The notes: generated by a model from the sequence alone, not told the origin. A stretch of 64,000 bases of DNA from Clostridia bacterium (GCA_036654455.1 JAVVRZ010000001.1:257345-321344), one strand, 5' to 3'; shown: positions 6,392 through 15,823, counted from the stretch's first letter. Program-made: numbers and translations.

Positions 6392-9325
6392 TTAGTTTGC
6401 AATAGTTGACAGAGCGTCGGTCAACTGTACCGATACAATCTTGCTTACGCCCTTTTCTTCCATTGTAACGCCATAAAGAACGTCGCAACTCTCCATGGTT
6501 GGCTTTTTGTGGGTAATTATTATAAATTGCGTATCTTCTACAAACTTTTTAATGTAGCTAGATATGCGCTGAGCGTTTGCGTCGTCTAGGGCGGCTTCAA
6601 TTTCGTCTAGTACGCAAAAAGGCATTGGTCTAAGTTTAAGTATGGCAAACAGTATTGCAACTGCGGTTAAAGTGCGTTCTCCGCCCGATAGTAAGGTAAT
6701 ATTTTGAAGTTTTTTGCCCGGAGGCTGAGCCTCTATTTCGATACCATAATCCATTTCTTCTTTGTTTTCTTGTCGGTCGATAGTCATGTGGGCGTGTCCG
6801 CCGGCAAATAGCTCTTTGAACACCATACCAAAATTAGCGTTAATAATCTCAAAACCATCGTTAAATCTTACGGTAATTTCCCTTGTGATGTCTTTCAAAA
6901 ACTTTGTTAGGTCGGCTTCGGCTTTTTTAAGGTCTTCTATTTGAGTATTTATTTCGTCATAACGCTTTTGTGTGCTGTTGTAATCTTCAATAGCGTTTTG
7001 GTTAATATAACCTAAGCGAGATATGGAATTGCGAAGTTTGCCAATTTGCGGTTTGCTTGCCTCAAAATTGTAATTTATGTCTTTGTAACGCATAGCCGAA
7101 CTATATGTTAAATCATATTCGTCTTCCATACGCTGTTGGGCTAATTTCATATCGTCGTCAAGCCTTACAAGATTAAATTCTTCTTTATTTTTGCTCTCGG
7201 TATGTTGTTGAACTTCGGCTAGATAAAATTGTCGGTCGTGGTCAGCCTCGCTAAATTTGCTTTGTATATCTTTTTTAAGTTTATCGGCGCTTTCTAATTT
7301 TTGGGTAATTCCGTTAAGTTCTGCAACTTCTTCGGCGTTACCTCCGCTACTATTTATTTGGTTATACAAATCTTTAATTTGTATTTCGTTCATAGCAATT
7401 TGACGCTTTTTTTGATTAATATCAATGTTTGAACGAGAAAGCGTTTGATTATAAGAACTAATTCTACTTTCGTACGAACGAATATTTGAAGTAATACCTG
7501 CAAGCTTTAATTTATTGTTGTTAATTTCTTCTTGAATACGGTCTTTTTTATCTTTTACTATGGTAAATTCTTTTTGAATTTGATTAGCCGACTCGGCAGA
7601 AGTATCTTTTTCTTGTTGAATTATTTCTTCTTGCGATAAAGAGTCTTGCAAAGATAGTTTTAAAAAATCGCATTTTCCGCTAATTTCTTGTTTTTCTTTA
7701 AGTAATTTATTTCTATTCTCAATTTTTGCCTCTTGTAAGGCTGAAAATTTTGCCAGTCTTTCGGCTAAAACCGACATAAGAATTAAATTTTGTTGCCAGT
7801 TTTCGGCTTTGACATTATCTGCTTTTAATTCGGTTTTACATTTTAAGCTAATATTCTCAACCAAAGAATTAATATATTGAGTTAAGCCTTGATCAAGCGT
7901 CATTTTTGATAACGCAGTAGAAACATTTAGCACGTAACCGTCAATTTGACCTGCCATTTCTTGCGTTGTTTGGTAGGCAAAATTGCTATCGATTAAATCT
8001 TTAATTTCTTTGCTTTGCGACTGACTCATTTGATTTAACCTATTTGTAATTTCGTCGCAGTCGTTGTCAATACGAGAAATGCGTGAAAGCAAGCTGTTTA
8101 GCTCGCCTTTAACTACTGAGGTCTTTGAACGTTGAACGCTAAGCCTATCAATGATAACCATTAATTCTTTTCGTTTTTTGTCTAACTTTTCTTGCGCTAT
8201 CGTAATAGCGTCAAGATAACTAAAATGTTCCTGTTTAAGTGTTTCCAAGTGGGCGGTGATTAACCCTTCTTGTTCCTTCATCTCGATTGTAGATTTTTTA
8301 GTAAGTTCTATATTGTGTTCGGTGTTAGAAATAAGAGTTTTTAGGTCGTCTATTTCAACGTTTAATTTTTTATTATTTTCACCGTTATGTTTAATTCTTT
8401 CATTAAGAAGTTTCAATTCTCCCGAATAACGCTCGATTAAAACCGATAAATTTAATTGCGTGCGTCTTAAATCGGTAATTACAGCGTCAATATCGGTAAT
8501 TTCGGCAAATAATTTTTCGTATAGAGCAAACGCTTGTTTATATTTGTCTTGCGAAATGGCAAGCTGTTCGTCTATGGCAACAATTTTTTGTTTAATAGCA
8601 TTTTTATTTGCGCTAGAATTGTCATAATTATATATGTAACTGTTTATTTCGTGATATTTAAGTTCCTCGACTAAGGCTAGATATTTTTGGGTGTCGTTAG
8701 CTTGTTTTTTAAGCGGAGTTAGCTGACGATTAAGTTCGTTTATAATGTCGTAAAGTCGAACTATATTATCACGAGTTTTTTCAAGTTTCTTCTCGGTTTC
8801 GGCTTTGCGAACACGAAATTTTGATATTCCTAACGCTTCTTCAAAAATTGCTCGACGGTCTTCGGGACGAGCGTTTAAAATAGCGTCCATTCTACCTTGT
8901 CCTACTATTGAATAACCTTCTCGACCTAGTCCGGCTTCACGCAATAAGTCGCTTATGTCTTTAAGCCTAGTCAAATTTTTATTAAGATAATATTCGCTTT
9001 CGTTACTGCGATAAAGTTTACGAGAAATGGTAATTTCGTCCAAGTCTATTGGAAAAATACGTGGCTTATTGTCAAGAATTAAGGTAACTTCGCAATAACT
9101 CATAGATTTTCTTTGTTCTGTGCCTGAAAAAATTAAGTCAAGCATAGTTTTGCCTCTTAACGCTTTTGCCGACTGTTCGCCTAAAACCCAGCGAATAGCG
9201 TCAACGACGTTAGATTTTCCGCAACCGTTAGGTCCAACAACGCCAGTTATTGGATAGTCAAATTTAAGAGATAATTTGTCGCTAAACGACTTAAAACCAT
9301 ATATTTGTATTTCTTTAAGATTCAC
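6392..9325 (-). CDS. smc: Chromosome segregation protein SMC (short, hinge not recognisable)
   Basis: SMC with ScpA/ScpB organises and segregates the chromosome. The head halves are intact: Walker A GPNGCGKSN at residues 31-39, signature LLSGGERTLTA near 879, and Walker B FCVLDEIEAALDD near 904. Coiled-coil arms run about 167-440 and 545-835. The protein is 977 residues, about 200 fewer than typical bacterial SMC. The central 445-545 stretch is helical-looking, has few glycines, and lacks the usual hinge pattern (DLI/VVV/ALG/VV elements). The gene starts inside the stop of rnc (4-bp overlap). Assignment is sure; the hinge question is raised as a finding. Confidence 0.93.
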   Translation of the reverse strand: MNLKEIQIYGFKSFSDKLSLKFDYPITGVVGPNGCGKSNVVDAIRWVLGEQSAKALRGKTMLDLIFSGTEQRKSMSYCEVTLILDNKPRIFPIDLDEITISRKLYRSNESEYYLNKNLTRLKDISDLLREAGLGREGYSIVGQGRMDAILNARPEDRRAIFEEALGISKFRVRKAETEKKLEKTRDNIVRLYDIINELNRQLTPLKKQANDTQKYLALVEELKYHEINSYIYNYDNSSANKNAIKQKIVAIDEQLAISQDKYKQAFALYEKLFAEITDIDAVITDLRRTQLNLSVLIERYSGELKLLNERIKHNGENNKKLNVEIDDLKTLISNTEHNIELTKKSTIEMKEQEGLITAHLETLKQEHFSYLDAITIAQEKLDKKRKELMVIIDRLSVQRSKTSVVKGELNSLLSRISRIDNDCDEITNRLNQMSQSQSKEIKDLIDSNFAYQTTQEMAGQIDGYVLNVSTALSKMTLDQGLTQYINSLVENISLKCKTELKADNVKAENWQQNLILMSVLAERLAKFSALQEAKIENRNKLLKEKQEISGKCDFLKLSLQDSLSQEEIIQQEKDTSAESANQIQKEFTIVKDKKDRIQEEINNNKLKLAGITSNIRSYESRISSYNQTLSRSNIDINQKKRQIAMNEIQIKDLYNQINSSGGNAEEVAELNGITQKLESADKLKKDIQSKFSEADHDRQFYLAEVQQHTESKNKEEFNLVRLDDDMKLAQQRMEDEYDLTYSSAMRYKDINYNFEASKPQIGKLRNSISRLGYINQNAIEDYNSTQKRYDEINTQIEDLKKAEADLTKFLKDITREITVRFNDGFEIINANFGMVFKELFAGGHAHMTIDRQENKEEMDYGIEIEAQPPGKKLQNITLLSGGERTLTAVAILFAILKLRPMPFCVLDEIEAALDDANAQRISSYIKKFVEDTQFIIITHKKPTMESCDVLYGVTMEEKGVSKIVSVQLTDALSTIAN

Positions 9326-10011
9326 TTTTGCTCCTTTTTGCTGATAATTTCTAGGGCATTGCTTGCCGAAACAGTTTGGGCTATTAATTTCGAACCGCCT
9401 AGACCGCTAGAAACTAAAACTCCGTCTAGATAAAGTTCGTAACAAAATTCGGGGTTGTGGTCGGGTCCACGCTTAAACGCTTGTTTATATTTGATTGATA
9501 TTTTATTTTTTTGACAATATTCTTGTAACATTGTCTTGGGGTTGCTATAAAAATTACCGCTTATGCTTTGGTCGAGTTGATTAGACAATGTATTTAATAC
9601 AAATTGTTGAGCGTTAATATAGCCTCCGTCAAGATAAATTCCACAAAGTATTGATTCGTATAAATTTGCGTAAATTTTTAAATGTAACGTATCTCTAAGC
9701 ATAAGTTGGCTGTCGCCTAAATACAAATATTCTTGTAATTTTAGCGACCTTGCAACGGCGGACAAAGTTTCGGCAGAAACAATAGAAGAACGAATTTTTG
9801 ACAACTCGCCTTCGTCTTGCTTAGAATGGTCATAAATATACTTAGATACAATTATTTGAAGCACTGCGTCGCCTAAAAATTCCATACGCTCGTTGCTTGT
9901 TAAATTATGTTGATTTGCGTAGGACGAATGCGTCAACGCCTTGATTAAAAGGTCAACGTTAGAAAAATTGTAACCTAATATTGTTTGTAAAGCCGTTAAA
10001 CTATTGTTCAT
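9322..10011 (-). CDS. rnc: Ribonuclease III
   Basis: RNase III cleaves double-stranded RNA in rRNA and mRNA processing. The catalytic signature NERMEFLGDAVLQ is near residues 39-51, and a C-terminal double-stranded RNA-binding domain spans about 155-229 (PKTMLQEYCQK, then GLGGSKLIAQ). The 229-residue length is standard. It overlaps plsX (11 bp) and smc (4 bp). The acpP gene that usually precedes rnc is absent. Confidence 0.96.
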   Translation of the reverse strand: MNNSLTALQTILGYNFSNVDLLIKALTHSSYANQHNLTSNERMEFLGDAVLQIIVSKYIYDHSKQDEGELSKIRSSIVSAETLSAVARSLKLQEYLYLGDSQLMLRDTLHLKIYANLYESILCGIYLDGGYINAQQFVLNTLSNQLDQSISGNFYSNPKTMLQEYCQKNKISIKYKQAFKRGPDHNPEFCYELYLDGVLVSSGLGGSKLIAQTVSASNALEIISKKEQK

Positions 10012-11002
10012 TGTTACGTGGCAAAGTATCTTTTATCTTGTTGATAAAATTACTTTTGTGCATTTCCTTGACTTGCTCGATAGCGCAACAAATCGAATTA
10101 GCCTTGCTTGCTCCGTGAGCTTTAATTAATATTTTGTTTATGCCTACAAACGGCGCTCCGCCATTTTGGTTGTAATCCATACGAGATTTAACCCTTCTAA
10201 ATGCAGGCTTGGCAAGTAAAGCGCCTAACTTTGTGAAAAACCCCTTAGATATTTCTTGCTTAATCATTTTTAACATAGTAGTTGCCGTACCTTCGCAAGC
10301 CTTTAAAGCTATGTTACCGTACATACCGTCAGCTACTACAATGTCGTAACTGCCCGAAAGAATATCCCTTGCCTCCATATTGCCTACGAAATTAATAGGT
10401 TCTTGTTTGAGTAGTTCAAAGACTTGTTTAGTAAATTCGTTACCTTTCTTGTCTTCTGTTCCATTACTTAAAAGAGCTACTCTTGGCGAACTTATACCCA
10501 GCACGCTATTTGCGTAGCTTATAGCAAGGTAAGCAAATTGAACAAGCATAGCTGGCTTGCAATCGACGTTTGCTCCGCAGTCAATTAGCAATACTTTACC
10601 GCCATTTAATGTTGGAAGTAGCGGAAGTAAGGCAGGACGAGAAACGCCCTCGATACGACCGATTTTTAAGACTGCGCCAGTAAGAACTGCGCCAGTACTG
10701 CCCGAGCTAACCATTCCTACGCACTCGTCGTCATTTTTAACTCTGTCAAGGGCGACAACCAAAGAAGAATCTTTTTTTGTTCTAATAGCCGTAGTGGGTA
10801 CGTCAAGGTTTGTGATTACTTCGCTAGCGTTTAGATATTCGATGCGACCGTCAAATTTACCGCCTACTAGATTAGTAAGTTCGACGGCATTTCCCGTTAG
10901 AACAAGGTTAATATCTTGATTTTGCATAAGCGCTAGAAGACACCCTTTTACCGTTTCTTGCGGGGAATAATCTCCGCCGTAACAATCAACTACAATTTTC
11001 AT
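10001..11002 (-). CDS. plsX: Phosphate acyltransferase PlsX
   Basis: PlsX converts acyl-ACP to acyl-phosphate, the donor for PlsY in phospholipid synthesis. The N-terminus MKIVVDCYGGDYSPQETVKG is the family's, and MVSSGSTGAVLTGA, NGGAPFVGINK and the C-terminal HGAS segment agree. The usual neighbours fapR, fabD, fabG and acpP are not here, so plsX leads directly into rnc-smc. Length 333 is normal. A minus-strand terminator lies about 110 bp upstream, so plsX probably has its own promoter. Confidence 0.95.
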   Translation of the reverse strand: MKIVVDCYGGDYSPQETVKGCLLALMQNQDINLVLTGNAVELTNLVGGKFDGRIEYLNASEVITNLDVPTTAIRTKKDSSLVVALDRVKNDDECVGMVSSGSTGAVLTGAVLKIGRIEGVSRPALLPLLPTLNGGKVLLIDCGANVDCKPAMLVQFAYLAISYANSVLGISSPRVALLSNGTEDKKGNEFTKQVFELLKQEPINFVGNMEARDILSGSYDIVVADGMYGNIALKACEGTATTMLKMIKQEISKGFFTKLGALLAKPAFRRVKSRMDYNQNGGAPFVGINKILIKAHGASKANSICCAIEQVKEMHKSNFINKIKDTLPRNNEQ

Positions 11003-11110
11003 AATACTACTCCCTATTTAATGTTATTAATTATACCTTACTATGACTACTCTTGCAATACTTTTTGATAAATTTATAATATGTTTCACAAAATTGATAA
11101 ATTGTTTCAC

Positions 11111-11145
11111 AAAAAAAGTAGGCTAGACAAAGCTAACCTACTTTT
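11111..11145 (-). terminator. Rho-independent terminator of rpmF
   Basis: Stem AAAAGTAGG/CCTACTTTT with additional inner pairs; read on the minus strand it is followed by a run of seven T. It lies 20 bp after the rpmF stop. Confidence 0.85.
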
Positions 11146-11165
11146 GATTGGTATCAAACTAAAAA

Positions 11166-11354
11166 TTACTTCTTTTTCTCTTTCTCTATTACTATTGCTT
11201 TTCCGTCGTAATAACCGCAGCCTTCGCATACTCTATGAGACAATTTAAGCTCGTGACACTGTGGGCAAGTAGAAAGGCCCGGAGTAGCTGCTTTCCAGTT
11301 AGCCGCTCTGGTATGTTTTCTTTGCTTAGATACTTTACATTTTGGTACTGCCAT
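11166..11354 (-). CDS. rpmF: 50S ribosomal protein L32
   Basis: bL32 of the zinc-binding type. The start MAVPKCKVSKQRKHTRAANWK (ATG at 11354) is the family's; the open frame extends 13 residues further upstream without merit. Four cysteines form a zinc site, CPQC and CEGC. The protein has 62 residues. yceD (DUF177), which commonly precedes rpmF, is missing from the 77-bp gap to ackA. Confidence 0.96.
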   Translation of the reverse strand: MAVPKCKVSKQRKHTRAANWKAATPGLSTCPQCHELKLSHRVCEGCGYYDGKAIVIEKEKKK

Positions 11355-11431
11355 AATTTCGCACCCCCATTTACATATTAGACACAGTCGCAATTATACT
11401 TGCTTTGTCTGCGTTTGTCAAACAATTTTTA

Positions 11432-12631
11432 CTATTTTTTAATAACCCTTTGAGTTTCTTGGGCAATTACTAATTCTTCGTTGGTTGGAATGACCAAAAT
11501 CTTAACTTTTGAGGTTGGGGCTGACAAATCAACAATTTGTCCACGTGGGCAATTATTGTTTTTGTCTAAATCAAGTTTGATGCCTAAATAATCCATATCT
11601 TCGCAAGCCTGTTCTCTTACATAAGGGGTATTCTCGCCGACGCCTGCGGTAAATACTAGACAGTCTAGACCATTCATAACTGCGCTATATTCGCCGATAT
11701 ACTTTTTAACACGATAAGCAAAGATGTCTACTGCACGTTTGTTATATTCTTTTGCAAGATTTTCTTCGCCAGTTAAATCTCTAAAATCACTGCTATTGCC
11801 CGAAAGCCCTAACATACCGCACTCGGCGTTTAAGTGTTTAAGAACTTGCGATATTGTTTTATTGGTTTTTTGCATTAAAAACTCAACAATAGCCGGGTCA
11901 ATCGAACCCGAACGAGTACCCATTGGAAGTCCGTCTAAGGGCGTAAAGCCCATTGATGTTTCTACGCTTATTCCGCCGTTTACTGCTGTGATTGAAGAAC
12001 CGTTGCCTAAGTGACAAGTAATCGTTTTAAGTTCTTTTATAGGTTTATTTAGATATTTTGCAGCTTCTTGCGAAACAAATTGGTGGCTTGTGCCGTGAAA
12101 GCCGTATTTACGTATGCGATATTGCTTGTAATCTTGGTAGGAGATACCATATAGATAAGCTTTTTGAGGCATTGTTGCGTGAAAAGCGGTGTCAAATACG
12201 CCAACCATAGGAGTTTTAGGCATAACGGCTTGACAAGCTACTATTCCCATAATATTTGCAGGGTTATGTAGAGGCGCTAGTTCGCTGTTAAGTTTACAAG
12301 AATCTAACACTTTTTGGTCGATTAAAACCGAGCTAGAATAATCTTCTGCGCCGTGAACAATACGGTGTCCTACTGCGCTTATTTCGTCCATAGACTTAAT
12401 AACGCCACATTCCTTGCTAACTAAACAGTCAAGAACCATTTTGATAGCTACCGTGTGGTTAGGCATATCTTTTTCAAAAACATAGGACTTGCCATTTGCC
12501 TTATGAGTTAATACCGAACCGTCAATAGCTATTCTCTCGCAAAGACCTTTTGCAATAACGCTATTGTCTGCCATATTGATTAATTGATATTTAAGCGAGC
12601 TACTGCCCGCATTGATAACTAAAATTTTCAT
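11432..12631 (-). CDS. ackA: Acetate kinase
   Basis: AckA makes ATP and acetate from acetyl phosphate, the last step of acetate fermentation. Signature segments are visible: the start MKILVINAGSSSLKYQL, GHRIVHGAE, TCHLGNGSS and SGSIDPAIVEFLMQ. Its 399 residues are standard. It follows pta by 12 bp and is co-transcribed with it, so both enzymes of the acetyl-CoA to acetate route are together. Confidence 0.97.
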   Translation of the reverse strand: MKILVINAGSSSLKYQLINMADNSVIAKGLCERIAIDGSVLTHKANGKSYVFEKDMPNHTVAIKMVLDCLVSKECGVIKSMDEISAVGHRIVHGAEDYSSSVLIDQKVLDSCKLNSELAPLHNPANIMGIVACQAVMPKTPMVGVFDTAFHATMPQKAYLYGISYQDYKQYRIRKYGFHGTSHQFVSQEAAKYLNKPIKELKTITCHLGNGSSITAVNGGISVETSMGFTPLDGLPMGTRSGSIDPAIVEFLMQKTNKTISQVLKHLNAECGMLGLSGNSSDFRDLTGEENLAKEYNKRAVDIFAYRVKKYIGEYSAVMNGLDCLVFTAGVGENTPYVREQACEDMDYLGIKLDLDKNNNCPRGQIVDLSAPTSKVKILVIPTNEELVIAQETQRVIKK

Positions 12632-12643
12632 TTAACTTCCCCT

Positions 12644-13621
12644 TTAAATTGATTGTAAAGCTGTCATTGCGACAACGCCTACAATATCTTCGGCTATGCA
12701 ACCACGAGATAAATCGTTGCAAGGCTTTGCCATACCTTGGCAAATAGGACCATAGGCTTGATATCCGCCTAAGCGTTGAAGTATTTTGTAACCGATGTTG
12801 CCTGCGTTTAGGTCAGGGAAAATAAAGACGTTTGCGTGACCTGCGACCTTACTGCCCGGACACTTTAATTGACCAACTTCTTCGACGATAGCTGCGTCAA
12901 ATTGAATTTCGCCTTCTATTTCTATTTCGGGAGCTCGTTCTCTTACAATAGCGGTTGCGTTAGCGACCTTAGTTACGTCGTCGTTTTTAGCGCTTCCCCT
13001 AGTTGAAAATGATAACATTGCAATCTTAGGAGTGTCTGTTACGAATTTTTTAGCCGAAGCGTTTGCGCAAATTGCAAAATCTGCAAGTTCTTCTTCTTTG
13101 GGGAAAGGGGTAACTGCGCAATCTGCAAATAAAAGTTTGCCAAATTTTTCTACGTTGGGGTTATACATAACGAAAAACCCCGAAACCGCCTTGATGTTAG
13201 GAGCTGTCTTGATAATTTGTAGAGCCGGTCTAAGCAAATCGCCGGTTGAGTGGCAAGCTCCGCCTACCATACCGTCAGCGTCGCCTAATTTAACCATCAT
13301 TACGCCGTAATACATAACGTCTTTGACAAGCTCGTAGGCTTGCTCACGTGTAAGACCTTTTGCTTTTCTAAGCTCAAAAAGATAGTCTGCGTAACCGTCG
13401 AGTTTGTCGCTTGTTTTTGGATTGATTATTTGAACATTTGCAAGTTTAGAACTTTTAGCTCTAATCACATCGGCATCGCCAAGTAAAATGACTTTACAAA
13501 AGCCATCTTCAACAATCATCTCGGCAGCCTTAATTACACGTTTGTCCTCGCCTTCGGGGAGAACAATAGTTTTTTGGTATGCCCTTACCAACTCTTTGTA
13601 GCTTTCAATTAATTGGGACAC
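12644..13621 (-). CDS. pta: Phosphate acetyltransferase
   Basis: Pta interconverts acetyl-CoA and acetyl phosphate. The short 325-residue PTA_PTB form is present without the N-terminal regulatory domain of E. coli Pta. Diagnostic segments include IVLPEGEDKRV, DGMVGGACHSTGD, LSFSTRGSA and VFIFPDLNAGNIGYKI. First gene of the pta-ackA operon; a sigma-A-type promoter lies upstream at 13677-13705. Confidence 0.96.
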   Translation of the reverse strand: MSQLIESYKELVRAYQKTIVLPEGEDKRVIKAAEMIVEDGFCKVILLGDADVIRAKSSKLANVQIINPKTSDKLDGYADYLFELRKAKGLTREQAYELVKDVMYYGVMMVKLGDADGMVGGACHSTGDLLRPALQIIKTAPNIKAVSGFFVMYNPNVEKFGKLLFADCAVTPFPKEEELADFAICANASAKKFVTDTPKIAMLSFSTRGSAKNDDVTKVANATAIVRERAPEIEIEGEIQFDAAIVEEVGQLKCPGSKVAGHANVFIFPDLNAGNIGYKILQRLGGYQAYGPICQGMAKPCNDLSRGCIAEDIVGVVAMTALQSI

Positions 13622-13644
13622 TTAAAACCTCCGTTGCAAAAGAA

Positions 13645-13673
13645 TTGCAAATATGTATTTTTTAATGTATAAT
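13645..13673 (+). promoter_or_regulatory. Sigma-A promoter for tmcAL
   Basis: TTGCAA, 17-bp spacer, TATAAT on the plus strand, about 50 bp before the tmcAL start. It is face to face with the pta promoter in the same 100-bp gap. Confidence 0.65.
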
Positions 13674-13676
13674 GAA

Positions 13677-13705
13677 ACTATACTATAAAAAAAGCTAAAA
13701 GTCAA
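13677..13705 (-). promoter_or_regulatory. Sigma-A promoter for pta-ackA
   Basis: TTGACT, 17-bp spacer, TATAGT on the minus strand, about 55 bp upstream of pta. The initial transcribed region covers the opposing tmcAL promoter, so the two could interfere. Confidence 0.6.
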
Positions 13706-13723
13706 AAGACAAAGGACAATATT

Positions 13724-14875
13724 TTGAAAATTTGCGGAATTATTTGCGAATACAATCCTCTACATAGCGGACACTTATATCACCTTGATTTTACCAAACG
13801 ACAAGGCGACGTTGTCGTATGCGTTATGAGCGGAAACTTTACCCAGCGGGGCGAAATAGCTTGTATGGACAAATATGTCAGGGCAAAGCACGCTATATAT
13901 TCCGGAGCTGATATAGTGCTAGAACTTCCAACTATATTTGCAACCTCTTCTGCCGAACATTTTGCTTATGGCGGTATAAAAATTCTTAACGCAATAGGCG
14001 CTGATATTCTTTCTTTTGGAAGCGAATGCGGAGATATCAATTTATTGACCGAATACGCCGAGATGCTTAATCACCCAACCGAAGAATTTAACCTAACCGT
14101 CAAACATTTTCTAAGCAAAGGTATGAGCTACCCTGTTGCAATATCTAATTCGGCAAGTCAACACTTTGCGAAACCGAATATATTAAACAAACCCAATAAT
14201 ATCTTAGCCATAGAATTTATTAGACAAATAAAGATGCAAAATAGTAAAATGACGCCGATTACAATCGAAAGAGAAGACAACTATAACGAAAATAATCTTA
14301 GATTTAATTATCCTAGCGCAACGGCTATACGACATCTATTTGAAACAAATCAATTAGATACAATCGGCAAATTTATTCCCGACTATGTTTATGAAGATTA
14401 CAAAAAACAAATACGAAGCGACTACGAACAACTAATTTACGCCTATTTAAATACTCTTAACGCCGATAGCTTAAAAAGTATTTCTAGAATAGAAGGCGTT
14501 ACCGAAGGACTTGAAAACCGAATTTTAGCAAATTGCGCAAAGGGAAATTATTCTTTAATGGTAGAAGCTATCAAAACAAAAAGGTATACTTTAACAAAAT
14601 TGCAACGTATATTTTTAGCAATTCTACTAGGCAAAACTAAAAATTTGCTTACAAGAGCTAAAAAAATTAGACCTTATACAAGGGTGCTAGCAATTAATAA
14701 AGATAAACTAAATCTGCTTAGTTACCTAGCAAAATGTAAAATAAGTCTTGTACCCGATATTTCAAAAGAACAAAATTGTTTGTACGAATTAGACTTAAAA
14801 GCCTCAAACATCTACGCCTCGCTTGCGCAAGAAGTAGGCAACAAAGACCTTACTATGGGACTGCAAAAAGTGTAA
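13724..14875 (+). CDS. tmcAL: tRNA(Met) cytidine acetate ligase (YlbM)
   Basis: TmcAL uses ATP and acetate to acetylate the wobble cytidine of elongator tRNA-Met. The N-terminal nucleotidyltransferase motif is GIICEYNPLHSGHLYHL, with HSGH as the HxGH ATP-binding signature, followed by VMSGNFTQRGE. The 383-residue length is near normal. The start is TTG (13724) preceded by AAAGGA. The acetate it needs could come from the adjacent, divergently transcribed pta-ackA. Confidence 0.93.
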   Translation: MKICGIICEYNPLHSGHLYHLDFTKRQGDVVVCVMSGNFTQRGEIACMDKYVRAKHAIYSGADIVLELPTIFATSSAEHFAYGGIKILNAIGADILSFGSECGDINLLTEYAEMLNHPTEEFNLTVKHFLSKGMSYPVAISNSASQHFAKPNILNKPNNILAIEFIRQIKMQNSKMTPITIEREDNYNENNLRFNYPSATAIRHLFETNQLDTIGKFIPDYVYEDYKKQIRSDYEQLIYAYLNTLNADSLKSISRIEGVTEGLENRILANCAKGNYSLMVEAIKTKRYTLTKLQRIFLAILLGKTKNLLTRAKKIRPYTRVLAINKDKLNLLSYLAKCKISLVPDISKEQNCLYELDLKASNIYASLAQEVGNKDLTMGLQKV

Positions 14876-14890
14876 ATTTAAAAATCATTT

Positions 14891-15823
14891 TTGCTCGACT
14901 TACCGCATAACTTTAAATATATGGTAAGTCTTTTTTTATTGCTTTTTTTAATAATTTTCGGGCTATATATTACTCAGTCAAACATCTATATTTTGACCTT
15001 TTTAGATGGGCTGACTATTTGGATTAAAGCCGTTGTTCCGGTATTGCTACCCTTTATGATTATTTCAAAAATAGCTCTTAACTATGGAATATTCGACAAG
15101 CTAAAAGGCGAAATAATTTTTAAAAAACTTTTTTCCGCTCCCAAAATAGCCCTAAGCGTATTTCTTCCGTCCTTGCTTTGCGGTTATCCGCTCGGCGCAA
15201 AACTTGTAAGCGAACTCTATTCTACTAGGCAAGCGGATACCGCATTATGCTATAAATTGTTAACTTTTTGCTCGTTGCCTTCGCCAATATTTACTATTGT
15301 CACAGTAGGTTGTGTAATGTTAAATAGCCTTGAAATAGGCATAATAGTCTACATTTCTTGTATTTTATCAAATACTATGTGTGGAATAGTACTTAAAAAA
15401 GCCTTTGTTTGCCAACAATTACCAACTTTACAGTTAAAAAAAGTAACCGCTACAAATATAATGACAGACTCGATTATGTCCACTCTTTCGGTTGGAAGCT
15501 ATATCGCAGTCTTTGCTTTGCTACAAGAATTAATATATCAAATTACAACAACACTGATACCCAACATAAATATTAATATGTTTAACATTTTTTGCGGGCT
15601 AATCGAGATGTCGAGAGGTTGTAGCAAAGTAGCTCAGTTTTCTCCCTTGCTAGCAAGCTGTATATGCGCATTTTACGTAGGTTTTGGTGGGCTATGCGTG
15701 TTTGCTCAAAGCTATTCTTACTATAAAAAATGCCGTCTAAACGGCGGGATAATGCTAGCAATTAAGTTACTACAAGGGGCGTTTGCTTGTATATTTTGCC
15801 TGTTGATTATAGTTATTTTTTAA
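14891..15823 (+). CDS. ylbJ: Sporulation integral membrane protein YlbJ-like
   Basis: YlbJ is a polytopic membrane protein needed for spore cortex formation in Bacillus. About eight hydrophobic segments are visible, with the conserved PSLLCGYPLGAKLV segment and a C-terminal half containing FCGLIEMSRGC. The start is ambiguous: the open frame begins at a TTG (14891), and an ATG at 14921 is more likely on membrane topology, though neither has a clear Shine-Dalgarno. A hairpin with a T-run overlaps the start region. The last 11 bp overlap the convergent DAHP synthase gene. Confidence 0.8.
   Translation: MLDLPHNFKYMVSLFLLLFLIIFGLYITQSNIYILTFLDGLTIWIKAVVPVLLPFMIISKIALNYGIFDKLKGEIIFKKLFSAPKIALSVFLPSLLCGYPLGAKLVSELYSTRQADTALCYKLLTFCSLPSPIFTIVTVGCVMLNSLEIGIIVYISCILSNTMCGIVLKKAFVCQQLPTLQLKKVTATNIMTDSIMSTLSVGSYIAVFALLQELIYQITTTLIPNININMFNIFCGLIEMSRGCSKVAQFSPLLASCICAFYVGFGGLCVFAQSYSYYKKCRLNGGIMLAIKLLQGAFACIFCLLIIVIF
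14898..14937 (+). terminator. Terminator-like hairpin over the ylbJ start
   Basis: GACTTACC/GGTAAGTC, 8 bp with a 17-nt loop, followed by seven T. It is 22 bp after the tmcAL stop, so it probably terminates tmcAL, but it also covers both candidate ylbJ starts and its T-run codes for the first membrane segment. Confidence 0.6.

Noticed and set aside
15813-15823. Frameshift or truncation at the ylbJ/DAHP synthase junction
   Set aside because: The 11-bp overlap is between two convergent intact genes with their own stops; no disruption is indicated.
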